The translations under genes were made by a program, and so were the position numbers. Under the pieces are notes generated by a model. It was given only the letters and a program-made list of their open reading frames with translations. It did not search any database and had not been told where the DNA came from. Positions 52,598 through 64,000 of a stretch of 64,000 nucleotides of DNA are shown here, piece after piece (positions within the stretch are counted from its first letter, which is position 1; every line of letters begins with the position of its first letter). This DNA is from Hyphomicrobiaceae bacterium (GTDB lineage: Bacteria > Pseudomonadota > Alphaproteobacteria > Rhizobiales > Hyphomicrobiaceae), in NCBI GenBank assembly GCA_020638035.1, contig JACKJI010000008.1, forward strand, positions 20,819 to 84,818. Reading direction: 5' to 3'.

Positions 52598-54277
52598 ATG
52601 GCGATGCCCGGCATCTCTGCAAACAGGCTCGAGCTTCTGCAAATCGCGGATGCGGTCGCCCGCGAGAAATCGATCGATCGCAAGATCGTTCTGGCCGCCA
52701 TGGAGGATGCGATCCAGAAGGCGGCCAAATCGCGCTACGGATCGGAAAACGACATCCGCTGCGAGATCGATCCCAAGACCGGGGAGGCACGGCTCACGCG
52801 CGTGCTCGCGGTCGTCGACGAGGTCGAGAACGACAACATCCAGGTCAATCTTGCCGACGCCAAAAAGCGCAATCCGGAGGCCAAGGTCGGCGATCTCATT
52901 GCGGAGACCCTGCCGCCGTTGGAATTCGGCCGTGTCGCGGCGCAAAACGCCAAGCAGGTGATCGTCCAGAAGGTGCGCGAGGCCGAGCGCGAGCGGCAGT
53001 TTAGTGAATACAAGGACCGCGTTGGTGAAATCGCCAATGGAACGGTCAAGCGCGTCGAGTATGGCAACGTGATCGTCGACCTCGGCCGCGCCGAGGCAAT
53101 CATCCGCCGCGACGAGATGATCCCGCGCGAGAACGTCCGCCTCGGCGACCGCATCCGGGCCTACATCTACAACGTCGAGCGCACGCAGCGTGGGCCGCAG
53201 ATTTTCCTGTCGCGGGCCAGACCGGAGTTCATGTCGAAGCTCTTCGCCCAGGAAGTTCCTGAGATCTACGACGGCGTCGTCCAGATCATGTCGGTTGCGC
53301 GTGACCCGGGTTCGCGCGCCAAGATCGCCGTCATCTCGCGTGACAGCTCGATCGATCCCGTCGGCGCCTGCGTGGGTATGCGTGGTGCGCGTGTGCAGGC
53401 GGTCGTCAACGAGTTGCAGAACGAGAAGATCGACATCATCCAATGGAAGGAAGATGCGGCCGAGTTCATCGTCAACGCGCTGGCGCCGGCCGAGGTCACC
53501 AAGGTGGTGCTCGACGAGGATTCCAACCGCATCGAGGTCGTGGTGCCCGAGAGCCAACTGTCGCTCGCCATCGGCCGCCGTGGCCAGAACGTTCGGCTCG
53601 CCTCGCAGCTGACCGGTTGGGACATCGACATCCTCACCGAACAAGAGGAATCGGAGCGCCGCCAGAAGGAATTCCAGGAGCGCTCGCAGATGTTCATGGA
53701 AGCTCTCGACGTTGACGAGGTCATCGCGCAGTTGCTCGTCACCGAAGGCTTTGCTTCGGTCGAGGAGGTGGCCTACGTCGATCTCGACGAGATTGCCCAG
53801 ATTGAAGGTTTCGACGAGGGCACGGCCGAGGAAATCCAGAACCGGGCCCGCGAGGCCCTGGAAAAGATCGAGGCCGAGCGGGATGCACGCCGGCGCGAAC
53901 TGGGTGTGGAGGACGACGTCGCCAGCATCGCCGGCGTTACGACCGCCATGCTGGTGGCCTTCGGCGAGGCGGGGCTGAAGACGGTCGAGGATGTTGCCGA
54001 TTGCGCGACCGACGACCTGCTGGGGTGGACCGAGCGTGCGAAGGAGAAGGGCGCCGAACCCGTCCGCCACAAGGGTGTGTTGGACGGCTTTGATCTCTCT
54101 CGCAAAGATGCCGAGGACCTGATCATGGCGGCGCGCGTTCAGGCTGGATGGATCACCGAGGAGGAACTCGCTGCTGCCGCGGCCGCGGATGCCGCTGAAA
54201 GCGAGGACGGAGAGCAGGAGGTTGTCTCTCCGGATGCCAACGGCGACGGCGATGCCGCCGCCGCAACACAGGGTTAA
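52598..54277 (+). CDS. nusA: Transcription termination/antitermination factor NusA
   Basis: NusA binds RNA polymerase and controls pausing and termination. The 559-residue protein has the N-terminal domain (ANRLELLQIADAVAREKSID), S1, two KH domains (IDPVGACVGMRGARVQAVVN and the second with IGRRGQNVRLASQLTGW), and C-terminal helix-hairpin-helix acidic repeats (FASVEEVAYVDLDEIAQIEG). The acidic tail is Ala-rich. The start codon is ATG 2 bp after rimP. Confidence 0.96.
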   Translation: MAMPGISANRLELLQIADAVAREKSIDRKIVLAAMEDAIQKAAKSRYGSENDIRCEIDPKTGEARLTRVLAVVDEVENDNIQVNLADAKKRNPEAKVGDLIAETLPPLEFGRVAAQNAKQVIVQKVREAERERQFSEYKDRVGEIANGTVKRVEYGNVIVDLGRAEAIIRRDEMIPRENVRLGDRIRAYIYNVERTQRGPQIFLSRARPEFMSKLFAQEVPEIYDGVVQIMSVARDPGSRAKIAVISRDSSIDPVGACVGMRGARVQAVVNELQNEKIDIIQWKEDAAEFIVNALAPAEVTKVVLDEDSNRIEVVVPESQLSLAIGRRGQNVRLASQLTGWDIDILTEQEESERRQKEFQERSQMFMEALDVDEVIAQLLVTEGFASVEEVAYVDLDEIAQIEGFDEGTAEEIQNRAREALEKIEAERDARRRELGVEDDVASIAGVTTAMLVAFGEAGLKTVEDVADCATDDLLGWTERAKEKGAEPVRHKGVLDGFDLSRKDAEDLIMAARVQAGWITEEELAAAAAADAAESEDGEQEVVSPDANGDGDAAAATQG

Positions 54278-54308
54278 GGCCCGCTATGGGCCGGGAGGCG
54301 ACGAGAGC

Positions 54309-55004
54309 GTGGTGCGCGAGCAATCGGCAGGTCGTGCTGCTGAGCTGCAGCCGGAGCAGAGGCTTCGGCTGTGCGCGGCTACGCGTGTCGAGCGCGACCC
54401 GGCAGAACTGATCCGGTTCGTCGCCGGACCCGATGGCACGCTCGTTCCTGACCTTGCCGGACGTCTTCCCGGTCGTGGCGTATGGGTCACGGCCGACCGA
54501 GAAAGCGTTGCCCGCGCCGTTGCCGGCCGTGCATTCGCCAGAAGCCTGAAGCGCAAGATCGACGTCCGCCCTGACCTGCCCGATGCCGTCGAACGGCTCC
54601 TGGAGCGGCGGGTCGGTGAGGCGCTGTCGCTCGCCAACAAGGCGGGGGCGGTTGTCATGGGCTTTGAGAAGATCGATCGTCGGCTGTCGGAGGGCAGCGT
54701 CCACGGCCTTTTGCATGGCACCGATGCGGGGGCCGACGGCCGCACACGGCTCGATCGGAAATTCCTGGCGATCGAAGGGGATCGCGCAGCGAGCCGTATC
54801 GCCGCGGTCTTGACTGTCGAACAAATGAGTTTGGCCATCGGTCGGCCAAATGTGGTACATGCTGCGCTCAATAGGGGCGGAGCATCCGACCGGTTGCTGG
54901 CCGAGGCTGGGCGCTTAAGGCGCTACCGGTCGGGAATCGCGCATCAAAATGCATCAGCGGATGCATCTGACGCGCAGCACGAAACCGCTCAACAGGACCC
55001 TTGA
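54309..55004 (+). CDS. YlxR (DUF448)/L7Ae-like RNA-binding protein
   Basis: The 231-residue protein joins two domains. Residues 18-90 match YlxR/DUF448 (RLCAATRVERDPAELIRFVA, then VPDLAGRLPGRGVWV). Residues 100-170 match the L7Ae-like fold (VERLLERRVGEALSLANKAG, AVVMGFEKIDRRL). Both bind RNA, and the gene sits between nusA and infB, as is usual. A GTG at 54309 with GGAGG 10 bases upstream is chosen; GTG at 54312 is an alternative. It overlaps no neighbour. Confidence 0.88.
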   Translation: MVREQSAGRAAELQPEQRLRLCAATRVERDPAELIRFVAGPDGTLVPDLAGRLPGRGVWVTADRESVARAVAGRAFARSLKRKIDVRPDLPDAVERLLERRVGEALSLANKAGAVVMGFEKIDRRLSEGSVHGLLHGTDAGADGRTRLDRKFLAIEGDRAASRIAAVLTVEQMSLAIGRPNVVHAALNRGGASDRLLAEAGRLRRYRSGIAHQNASADASDAQHETAQQDP

Positions 55005-55015
55005 ACGGATATCGA

Positions 55016-57820
<2,805 letters not shown>

Positions 57821-57944
57821 TGGAGTTCGCGGGCGGTGCTGCTCCGCAATTGATCGGCCAGGGCGGGGCGCATGGCGCACCGCCCTTGGTGTTTGCAACG
57901 AAGAGGCCGTGTCCGGTCCCAACCCGGCGCGGAACGAAGAAGAG

Positions 57945-58376
57945 ATGCCCCGACGAGACCATTCCGAAGGTGCCGCAAAGGGCCCCTCGCAGCGCCAGCT
58001 CCGTGTCGGCGAGACGATACGCCATGCGCTGGCTGAGCTGCTGGTGCGCGGCGAGATCCATGACGACACGATTGCGAGCCACGTCATCACGGTGACGGAA
58101 GTGCGCATGTCGCCGGATCTGAAGCTTGCCACCGCCTACATCATGCCGCTCGGCGGCGCCGACCTGAAGCCGGTGCTGGCTGCGCTCGACAGGAACCGCA
58201 AGTACATCCGCTCGGTCGTCGCGCATGCCGTCAATCTGAAGTTCGCGCCCGATATCCGCTTCCGCGAGGACGAAACCTTCGAGGAAGCGATGCGCATCGA
58301 GCGGCTGCTTCATTCTCCCAAGGTCCGCCAGGATCTGGAGAAGGCCGACGAGGCTGACGATAATCGAAATGAGTAG
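57945..58376 (+). CDS. rbfA: 30S ribosome-binding factor RbfA
   Basis: RbfA is needed for 16S rRNA 5' end maturation and cold adaptation. The 143-residue KH-like protein has RVGETIRHALAELLVRGEIH near 20-40, VTEVRMSPDLKLATAYIMPL and LKFAPDIRFREDETFEEAMR, all family motifs. It has a Ser/Gly-rich N-terminus. ATG at 57945 follows GAAGAGA. It lies 124 bp after infB. Confidence 0.94.
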   Translation: MPRRDHSEGAAKGPSQRQLRVGETIRHALAELLVRGEIHDDTIASHVITVTEVRMSPDLKLATAYIMPLGGADLKPVLAALDRNRKYIRSVVAHAVNLKFAPDIRFREDETFEEAMRIERLLHSPKVRQDLEKADEADDNRNE

Positions 58377-58385
58377 CCGTTAAAG

Positions 58386-58500
58386 TCTCTCTCCCTGCTT
58401 GCCGGGAGAGGGTCGGATTGATGGGCAGCGACGCAGCGCAGAGCAAGCAGTCGCTACTCAGCCCGGCCCTCTTCCAATTGCAGTGCTGGGGAGAGGGAAT
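58386..58500. repeat. CTCTCCC/GGGAGAGGG inverted-repeat element
   Basis: CTCTCTCCCTGCTTGCCGGG then AGAGGG at the left and CCGGCCCTCTTCC with CTGGGGAGAGGG at the right. The two ends are inverted copies of a CCCTCTCC...GGAGAGGG block. Similar blocks are dispersed repeats in many proteobacteria. It fills most of the gap between rbfA and truB. Confidence 0.6.
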
Positions 58501-58509
58501 GGAGATGAC

Positions 58510-59433
58510 ATGGCCCGACGCAAAAAAGGCAACCCGGTTCACGGCTGGCTCATTCTCGACAAGCCGCTGGGCGCGACCTCGACGCAGGCGCTGGGCGCGG
58601 TCAAACGCATCTATGAGGCGCAGAAGGCGGGACACGCCGGCACACTCGATCCTCTCGCGACAGGCATCCTGCCCATCGCGTTCGGAGAAGCGACCAAGAC
58701 GGTATCGTTCGCCGTCGATGGCGAAAAGGCCTATCGTTTTACTGTTCGCTGGGGTCAGGAGACCAACACCGACGACGCCGAAGGCGACGTTGTGAATCGC
58801 TCTGACAAGCGTCCCGCCCGCGCGGATATCGAAGCAATCCTGCCGGAGTTCACTGGCGAGATCTCTCAACGTCCGCCTGCCTTCTCCGCCATCAAAGTCG
58901 AGGGCAACCGAGCCTATGACCTCGCCCGGGAAGGCGAGATCCTCGAACTCGAGCCGCGTCTTGTTGTCATCGAAGAGCTGCGCCTCGTCGATACGCCCGA
59001 CAGCAATACTGCGGTGTTCGAGGCTGAATGCGGCAAGGGCACGTACGTGCGCGCACTTGCTCGCGATTTCGGGCGCCGGCTCGGCTGCTATGGGCATGTC
59101 ATCAAGCTTCGGCGCACGCGCGTTGGCCCCTTCTCCGAAGATGACGCCGTGACACTCGATGAGTTGCGCGAGGCGGCCGCTCCCGAGAATGGAGGCGACA
59201 TCGGCCAGTTCCTGTTGCCCGTCGAATCAGCGCTCGCCGACCTGCAGGAACTGATGGTCTCGCAGCAGGATGCCTCGAACCTCGCGATGGGCCGCTCCGT
59301 TCTGGTGCGCGGACGCGATGCGCCGGTCATGTCGGGGCCGGTGTTCGCCACATTCAAGGGACGTCTCGTTGCGCTGGGCGAGATCGAGAAGGGGGCTCTC
59401 CACCCCACACGTGTGTTCAATCTGGCGGGTTGA
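58510..59433 (+). CDS. truB: tRNA pseudouridine(55) synthase
   Basis: TruB makes pseudouridine 55 in tRNA. The 307-residue product has the family motif KAGHAGTLDPLATGILPIAF near 39-58 with the catalytic Asp in GTLDPLATG, YRFTVRWGQETNTDD, and the PPAFSAIKVEGNRAYDLAR stretch. ATG at 58510 follows GGAGATGAC. It starts 133 bp after rbfA, past a repeat. Confidence 0.96.
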   Translation: MARRKKGNPVHGWLILDKPLGATSTQALGAVKRIYEAQKAGHAGTLDPLATGILPIAFGEATKTVSFAVDGEKAYRFTVRWGQETNTDDAEGDVVNRSDKRPARADIEAILPEFTGEISQRPPAFSAIKVEGNRAYDLAREGEILELEPRLVVIEELRLVDTPDSNTAVFEAECGKGTYVRALARDFGRRLGCYGHVIKLRRTRVGPFSEDDAVTLDELREAAAPENGGDIGQFLLPVESALADLQELMVSQQDASNLAMGRSVLVRGRDAPVMSGPVFATFKGRLVALGEIEKGALHPTRVFNLAG

Positions 59434-59447
59434 GTGGCGCCCTCAAT

Positions 59448-59966
59448 TCAAATGCACACCCGTATCGGCTTGCCGGGAATCTTCACGACAGCCTCCACCT
59501 TCCACTGGACTTCTTCGACCAGACCAGCCGCCTTCAGCGCTTCAAGGCAGAAACCTTCGCTTACGATGTGGCGACCGTCGGGGTTGACCGTCGTGGTAAG
59601 CGGATCACGTGCCCGGTCGCAGGTCCTCGACACGAGATAGAGCTGCAACCGCTCCTCGCGCGTCAGCTCTTCCCTGAGGGCCCAACCCTTCAGGACCTGG
59701 AGGTCTTCAGGGTTCTTGAGCGTCTGCTCGACGATTTCGCTCAACCATATGCACTTGCCGAGTTTGGGCCACTCTGGCGGTGGTTCGGGCAACGGCAGTC
59801 GGTCGACCAGCTTGGAGAACGCCTCGTGGTCCTGGGCGACCATCGTTTCCAGAACGAAGCCGGCATCTTCAGGGTTCGCGATCGACCCAAAAAACTTGGA
59901 AAGTGCTGCGAACCTTTCCGCAAGAGCGGGAGCCAGTTCCGTTCGCAACTTGGCGAAATCACTCAT
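59448..59966 (-). CDS. Hypothetical protein
   Basis: The 172-residue protein starts MSDFAKLRTELAPALAERFA and is rich in acidic residues; PLPEPPPEWPKLGKC and DLQVLKGWALREELTREER are notable. There is no signal peptide or membrane helix. It is inserted on the opposite strand inside the truB-rpsO-pnp series. An AAGGAGACAG ribosome site precedes the ATG at 59966, and codon use looks like a real gene, but I do not recognise the family. Confidence 0.7.
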   Translation of the reverse strand: MSDFAKLRTELAPALAERFAALSKFFGSIANPEDAGFVLETMVAQDHEAFSKLVDRLPLPEPPPEWPKLGKCIWLSEIVEQTLKNPEDLQVLKGWALREELTREERLQLYLVSRTCDRARDPLTTTVNPDGRHIVSEGFCLEALKAAGLVEEVQWKVEAVVKIPGKPIRVCI

Positions 59967-60408
59967 TTATCTGTCTCCTTGAAAGATCTTTGCCCCGCTG
60001 AAATAAGCAATCTGGTCACTGCGGCGGCAGAGCTGGATCAGATTATCACTTCACGTCGCACTTTGATAAGTGGTTGCCTCCTACGAATGATCCCGCTGCA
60101 GGTACGGATCAATTTGAGCTCATTGAGATCAAATGGACCGGTGGTGCGGATCGCCTCGCGGGAAAGCGTTGGCGTGTTCAGCTCCTTGAGGAGAGCGCAG
60201 CCGGCAATCATCCCAGCAATTGCGCTCGCAATCCGGGGGCGTTCGTGTATAAGGGCGGCAGTCTGTGCGGGCCGGAAGGCCCGCGCATGCTTTTTGCCGG
60301 CATCGCCGGCCTATGCCATGCGACCCTGCTGGACGACATCCCGGCTGAGGCCGCCAGGCCCGGACTAGCTCCGGGCGAATAAACTCCGTGATTTCGAAAG
60401 GAACCCCG
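59967..60408. other. rpsO upstream region
   Basis: This 442-bp gap holds the promoters for rpsO and for the minus-strand gene. A stem GCGGGCC (60267-60273)/GGCCCGC (60278-60284) is followed after GCATGC by TTTTT, so it may be a terminator or attenuator in the rpsO leader. GCATGCTTTTTGCCGGC near 60285 resembles the GAGCATG repeat family. No gene is seen. Confidence 0.5.
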
Positions 60409-60690
60409 ATGTCGGACATCCGTCCCGAGCGCAAGGCCGCCAAGGCCGAAGTCATCAAGGGAAGCGCCACCAAGGCCAACGACACCGGCTCGCCAGAGGT
60501 GCAGATCGCGATCCTCACCGAACGCATCAACCACCTCACCGAGCACTTCAAGACCCACAAGAAGGACAACCACTCTCGCCGTGGCCTCCTGAAAATGGTT
60601 TCGCGCCGGCGTCATCTGCTCGACTACGTCAAGGGCAAGGACGAGAAGCGCTATCAGGGCATCATCGAGAAGCTTGGCATCCGCCGCTGA
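60409..60690 (+). CDS. rpsO: 30S ribosomal protein S15
   Basis: S15 binds 16S rRNA early in 30S assembly. The 93-residue product has the family core GSPEVQIAILTERINHLTEH and DNHSRRGLLKMVSRRRHLLD. It is a few residues longer than the common 89, from the N-terminal MSDIRPERKAAKAEVIK. GAAAGGAA precedes the ATG at 60409. It is followed by pnp, the classical rpsO-pnp pair. Confidence 0.96.
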   Translation: MSDIRPERKAAKAEVIKGSATKANDTGSPEVQIAILTERINHLTEHFKTHKKDNHSRRGLLKMVSRRRHLLDYVKGKDEKRYQGIIEKLGIRR

Positions 60691-60729
60691 GGCAGGCCGC
60701 GCAATCGCGGGCCGGAGCGCTCATCCGGT

Positions 60730-60800
60730 GCACGCTTCTCGTTTCCGAAAAGCGTCGTGACGCATTTGACGGGCGCCGGCCCCATTTGGGGTGCCGGCGC
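60730..60800 (+). promoter_or_regulatory. two hairpins in the pnp leader
   Basis: A first stem is ACGCTT...AAGCGT (near 60732-60755). A second, stronger one has GCGCCGGCCCCA (60773-60784) and TGGGGTGCCGGCGC (60787-60800), a 12-bp stem with one bulge and almost no loop. Such leader stems in pnp are RNase III targets used for autoregulation in enterics; here that role is inferred only. Confidence 0.55.
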
Positions 60801-60883
60801 TTGCTGCGCTTGTGCTAGAACACCGGCGCCAACAAGAACCGATCCGAAAAGAACCGAAGACCGAAACGAACGAAAGACCGAAC

Positions 60884-63109
60884 ATGTTCGACATTCATCG
60901 CGTGGAAATTGATTGGGGCGGCCGCACGCTTCGCCTCGAGACCGGGCATATGGCCCGTCAGGCGGACGCCGCCGTTCTCGCCCAGTATGGCGAGACGAGC
61001 GTTCTGGCCACCGTCGTTGCCGCAAAATCCGTCCGGCCTGGCATCGACTTTTTCCCGATGACCGTGAACTATCAGGAGAAAACCTACGCCGCCGGAAAGA
61101 TTCCTGGCGGCTTTTTCAAGCGCGAAGGCCGCCCGAGCGAGAAGGAGACGCTGGTCTCCCGCCTCATCGACCGACCGATCCGTCCGCTGTTCGTGGAGGG
61201 ATTCAAGAACGAGGTCCAGATCGTCGTCACCGTGCTGAGCCACGACATGGAGAATGATCCCGACATCGTCTCCATGGTTGCCGCTTCCGCGGCTCTGACG
61301 TTGTCCGGCCTGCCCTTCCTCGGCCCGATTGGCGCCGCCCGTGTCGGTGTCATCAACGACGAGTTCGTTCTGAACCCGATGATCGACGAGATGGCCGAGT
61401 CCTCGCTCGACCTCGTCATCGCCGGCACGCAGGACGCCGTCATGATGGTGGAATCGGAAGCCAAGGAACTGCCCGAGAAGCAGATGCTGGAGGCCGTCAT
61501 GTTCGGCCACCGTCATTTCCAGCCGGTCATCGACGCCATCATCAAGCTGGCTGAAAAGGCGGCCAAAGAGCCCTGGGACATCCAGCTTCCCGACAAGAAC
61601 AAGTACAAGGATCAGGTCAAGGCGATCGCCGGCGACCTGCTCGTCGAGGCATTCTCGACGCCCGAGAAACAGAAACGCCAGGATCTCGTCGCCGCCGCCA
61701 AGGACAAGGTCATGGCAGGCATCCAGTTGCCCGACGACGACGCCAACGAGAAGGTGCTGCTCGGCGACAGCTTCAAGGCGGTCGAGATGGACATCATGCG
61801 CGGCACGGTCGTGAAGACTGGCCTCCGCATCGACGGTCGCGACCTGAAGACGGTCCGACCGATCCTGTCGGAGGTGCACGTTCTGCCGCGCACGCACGGC
61901 TCGGCCCTCTTCACGCGCGGCGAGACGCAGGCCCTTGTCGTTGCCACGCTCGGCACGGGTGATGACGAGCAGTTCATCGATGCGCTCGAGGGCACGCGCA
62001 AGGAGCGCTTCATGCTCCACTACAACTTCCCGCCCTACTCCGTGGGTGAGACCGGTCGCATGGGATCGCCCGGCCGCCGCGAGATCGGCCACGGTAAGCT
62101 CGCTTGGCGCGCCATTCACCCGCTGATCCCCACCGCCGAGGAATTCCCCTACACCGTGCGCGTCGTCTCCGAGATCACCGAGTCGAATGGCTCGTCTTCG
62201 ATGGCGACCGTGTGCGGCACCTCGCTGGCGCTGATGGATGCGGGTGTTCCGCTGAAGTCGCCGGTTGCTGGCATCGCCATGGGGCTCATCAAGGAGGGCA
62301 ACGACTTTGCCGTTCTCTCCGACATCCTCGGTGACGAGGACCATCTGGGTGACATGGACTTCAAGGTGGCGGGCACCGACAAGGGTGTCACCTCGCTACA
62401 GATGGACATCAAGATCACCGGTATCACCGAGGAGATCATGCGTGTTGCGCTCGACCAGGCGTATGACGGGCGCATGCATATCCTTGGCGAGATGGCAAAG
62501 GCGCTGACGGGCGCCCGCACCGAACTCGGCGACTATGCGCCGCGCATCGAGACGATCAAGATCCCGACCGACAAGATCCGCGAAGTGATCGGCTCGGGCG
62601 GCTCCGTCATCCGCGAGATCGTTGCGGAATCGGGCGCCAAGATCGACATCTCCGACGACGGCACCGTGAAGATCGCATCGGCAAATCGCGATTCGATCGA
62701 AGCCGCGATCAACCGCATCAAGTCGATCACGTCAGAGCCCGAGGTCGGCGAGATCTACAAGGGCAAGGTCGTCAAGATCATGGACTTCGGTGCCTTCGTG
62801 AACTTCTTCGGCGCCAAAGATGGTCTCGTGCACATCTCGCAGCTGACGCAGGGCCGTCCGGCCACCGTCGGCGAGGTCATCAAGGAAGGGCAGGAAGTCT
62901 ACGTCAAGCTTCTGGGCTTCGATGATCGCGGCAAGGTGCGCCTGTCGATGAAGATCGTCGACCAGACGACGGGCAAGGAGATCCCGCGCGAGGAAGGCCA
63001 GCCAGATCCGGCCGAGGAAATGCACCGCGAGCGTCCGCCGCGGCGCGACCGTGAGGGCGGTGGACGTGGTCGTGGTGGCCCGCGCCGCGATCGCGGCGAC
63101 CGCGATTGA
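60884..63109 (+). CDS. pnp: Polynucleotide phosphorylase
   Basis: PNPase degrades RNA 3' to 5' with phosphate and is part of the degradosome. The 741-residue product has two RNase PH domains (TGHMARQADAAVLAQYGETS, and the second with GETQALVVATLGTGDDEQFI), a KH domain (PTDKIREVIGSGGSVIREIV) and an S1 domain (GEIYKGKVVKIMDFGAFVNF). It ends in an Arg/Gly-rich tail (RRDREGGGRGRGGPRRDRGD). ATG at 60884 is chosen from the family N-terminus MFDIHRVEIDWGGR. Confidence 0.97.
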   Translation: MFDIHRVEIDWGGRTLRLETGHMARQADAAVLAQYGETSVLATVVAAKSVRPGIDFFPMTVNYQEKTYAAGKIPGGFFKREGRPSEKETLVSRLIDRPIRPLFVEGFKNEVQIVVTVLSHDMENDPDIVSMVAASAALTLSGLPFLGPIGAARVGVINDEFVLNPMIDEMAESSLDLVIAGTQDAVMMVESEAKELPEKQMLEAVMFGHRHFQPVIDAIIKLAEKAAKEPWDIQLPDKNKYKDQVKAIAGDLLVEAFSTPEKQKRQDLVAAAKDKVMAGIQLPDDDANEKVLLGDSFKAVEMDIMRGTVVKTGLRIDGRDLKTVRPILSEVHVLPRTHGSALFTRGETQALVVATLGTGDDEQFIDALEGTRKERFMLHYNFPPYSVGETGRMGSPGRREIGHGKLAWRAIHPLIPTAEEFPYTVRVVSEITESNGSSSMATVCGTSLALMDAGVPLKSPVAGIAMGLIKEGNDFAVLSDILGDEDHLGDMDFKVAGTDKGVTSLQMDIKITGITEEIMRVALDQAYDGRMHILGEMAKALTGARTELGDYAPRIETIKIPTDKIREVIGSGGSVIREIVAESGAKIDISDDGTVKIASANRDSIEAAINRIKSITSEPEVGEIYKGKVVKIMDFGAFVNFFGAKDGLVHISQLTQGRPATVGEVIKEGQEVYVKLLGFDDRGKVRLSMKIVDQTTGKEIPREEGQPDPAEEMHRERPPRRDREGGGRGRGGPRRDRGDRD

Positions 63110-63128
63110 GTGGTCAAGTTCTGATAAG

Positions 63129-63165
63129 GCGCCGCCGGGTCATAGGTCCGGCGGCGTTTTTCTTT
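63129..63165 (+). terminator. Rho-independent terminator of pnp
   Basis: CGCCGCCGG (63130-63138) and CCGGCGGCG (63148-63156) form a 9-bp stem followed directly by TTTTTCTTT. It lies 20 bp after the pnp stop. Confidence 0.85.
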
Positions 63166-63350
63166 GGCAAGCCGCGCGTATGCACACAGCAGACGCAGTG
63201 CCGGCGTCTGACGTCCATATCGGCACAGGCGCCATGCACGTTACACATGGCTTGATTTGCGCCGCCTTCCATTCCTCGTCGCGCATCACATATGAGGCCG
63301 GATAGTTTCCGACTCGCGCTTTGTGAGTTGGACCAGGCAAGGAGGTCGGT

Positions 63351-64000
63351 ATGAGAATGCTCAAAGGAGTCCTGGACGCGCCCCGTCCGCATTGGGTCGG
63401 CGACGGCTTTCCCGTGCATTCGCTGCTCTCGCCGGCAATCGATCCCGAGACCATCAGTCCGTTCCTACTGCTCGATCATGCGGGCCCGCATTCATTCGCG
63501 CCGGCAGCAGTGCCGCGTGGTGTTGGTGCGCATCCTCACCGCGGCTTCGAGACCGTGACGATCGTCTACGATGGCGAAGTGGCGCATCGCGACTCGACGG
63601 GAGCCGGAGGTGTTATCGGACCGGGTGACGTCCAATGGATGACGGCTGCCGCCGGAATCGTGCACGAGGAGTTCCACTCCGAGGCGTTCACGCTGCGCGG
63701 CGGCTCGCTTGAGATGGTGCAGTTGTGGGTCAATCTGCCGGCGAAGGAAAAGAATGCAGCTCCGGGCTACCAGAGCATCCTTGCCAAGCAGATTCCGAGC
63801 GTCGAGTTGCCGGATGGTTCCGGTATCGTGCGTGTGATCGCTGGACGGTTTGCCGATGTCGTGGGGCCGGCACACTCGTTCACGCCGATCGAAGTTCTCG
63901 ATGTCCGTCTTGCTGCCGGAAAGCCCGCAACCTTCGATTTGCCCGACGGCCACAACGTGGCGGTGGTCGTCCTGTCGGGGACTGTCGAGATCAACGGCAG
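63351..64000 (+). CDS. Pirin family protein, cut by window end
   Basis: The 216 residues present begin MRMLKGVLDAPRPHWVGDGF and show the metal site of pirins: GAHPHRGFETVTIVYDGEVA with two His, and later IVHEEFHSE with a third His and Glu. Pirins are bicupin iron proteins; some are quercetinases and others interact with transcription factors. AAGGAGG lies 5 bp before the ATG. The C-terminal part is outside the window. Confidence 0.9.
   Translation, partial: MRMLKGVLDAPRPHWVGDGFPVHSLLSPAIDPETISPFLLLDHAGPHSFAPAAVPRGVGAHPHRGFETVTIVYDGEVAHRDSTGAGGVIGPGDVQWMTAAAGIVHEEFHSEAFTLRGGSLEMVQLWVNLPAKEKNAAPGYQSILAKQIPSVELPDGSGIVRVIAGRFADVVGPAHSFTPIEVLDVRLAAGKPATFDLPDGHNVAVVVLSGTVEING

Overview
The window looks like chromosome of a high-GC alphaproteobacterium, most likely of the order Hyphomicrobiales (Rhizobiales). 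This rests on gene order and protein families: murJ-trpS-usp-nfuA, tsaB-rimI-plsC-miaB-phoH-ybeY-corC-lnt, metK-trmB-rimP-nusA-ylxR-infB-rbfA-truB and rpsO-pnp, together with a class I lysyl-tRNA synthetase, DUF952 next to pyrD, DUF2244 next to nth, and short GAGCATG-type dispersed palindromes. No genus is claimed. No rRNA, tRNA, CRISPR array, insertion sequence or prophage was seen.

Layout. 0-4.6 kb: an fmdB-type zinc ribbon protein, ubiE, a small haem/NO-like insert (GlcG/HbpS-like protein, cytochrome P460, Cys-rich winged-helix regulator), mutM and a histone-like HU. 4.6-6.4 kb: an error-rich stretch with leuD hidden by indels. 6.4-15.6 kb: two small zincin-like proteins, an SDR, DUF2244, nth, an EF-hand protein, a lipoprotein, hisF, aguB and pyrD. 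15.4-19.8 kb: a second error-rich stretch holding the 5' end of pyrD, DUF952, a DUF262/DUF1524 (GmrSD-like) gene and the 3' half of lysK. 20-30 kb: TerB-like, DUF4010, hydrolase, sterol-desaturase-like, a long MepA-type endopeptidase, a 2OG-Fe(II) oxygenase, msrA and membrane proteins. 29.8-32.5 kb: nucleotide-sugar genes (epimerase, ManC/AlgA type). 33-64 kb: almost entirely conserved housekeeping genes on the plus strand (cell wall, translation, tRNA modification, lipoprotein maturation, transcription-translation coupling, RNA decay), ending in a pirin gene cut by the window edge.

Main interpretive point. The two stretches at about 5.27-6.34 kb and 15.36-19.81 kb look at first like pseudogene graveyards. 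Reading them with frame changes allowed restores near-perfect conserved proteins (LeuD, DUF952, LysK, PyrD N-terminus, a DUF262/DUF1524 protein). Many of the single-base indels sit at short homopolymers and few residues are substituted. Uncorrected long-read consensus is a better explanation than decay. The hidden DUF262/DUF1524 gene is the best candidate for a defence-related system here.

Other points of interest: a near-perfect AT-rich palindrome between the P460 gene and its divergent Cys-rich regulator; a family of 76-78 bp palindromic elements (two in tandem before aguB, one before miaB); a second, GAGCATG-bounded palindromic repeat in at least six gaps; strong leader hairpins before pnp and rimP.
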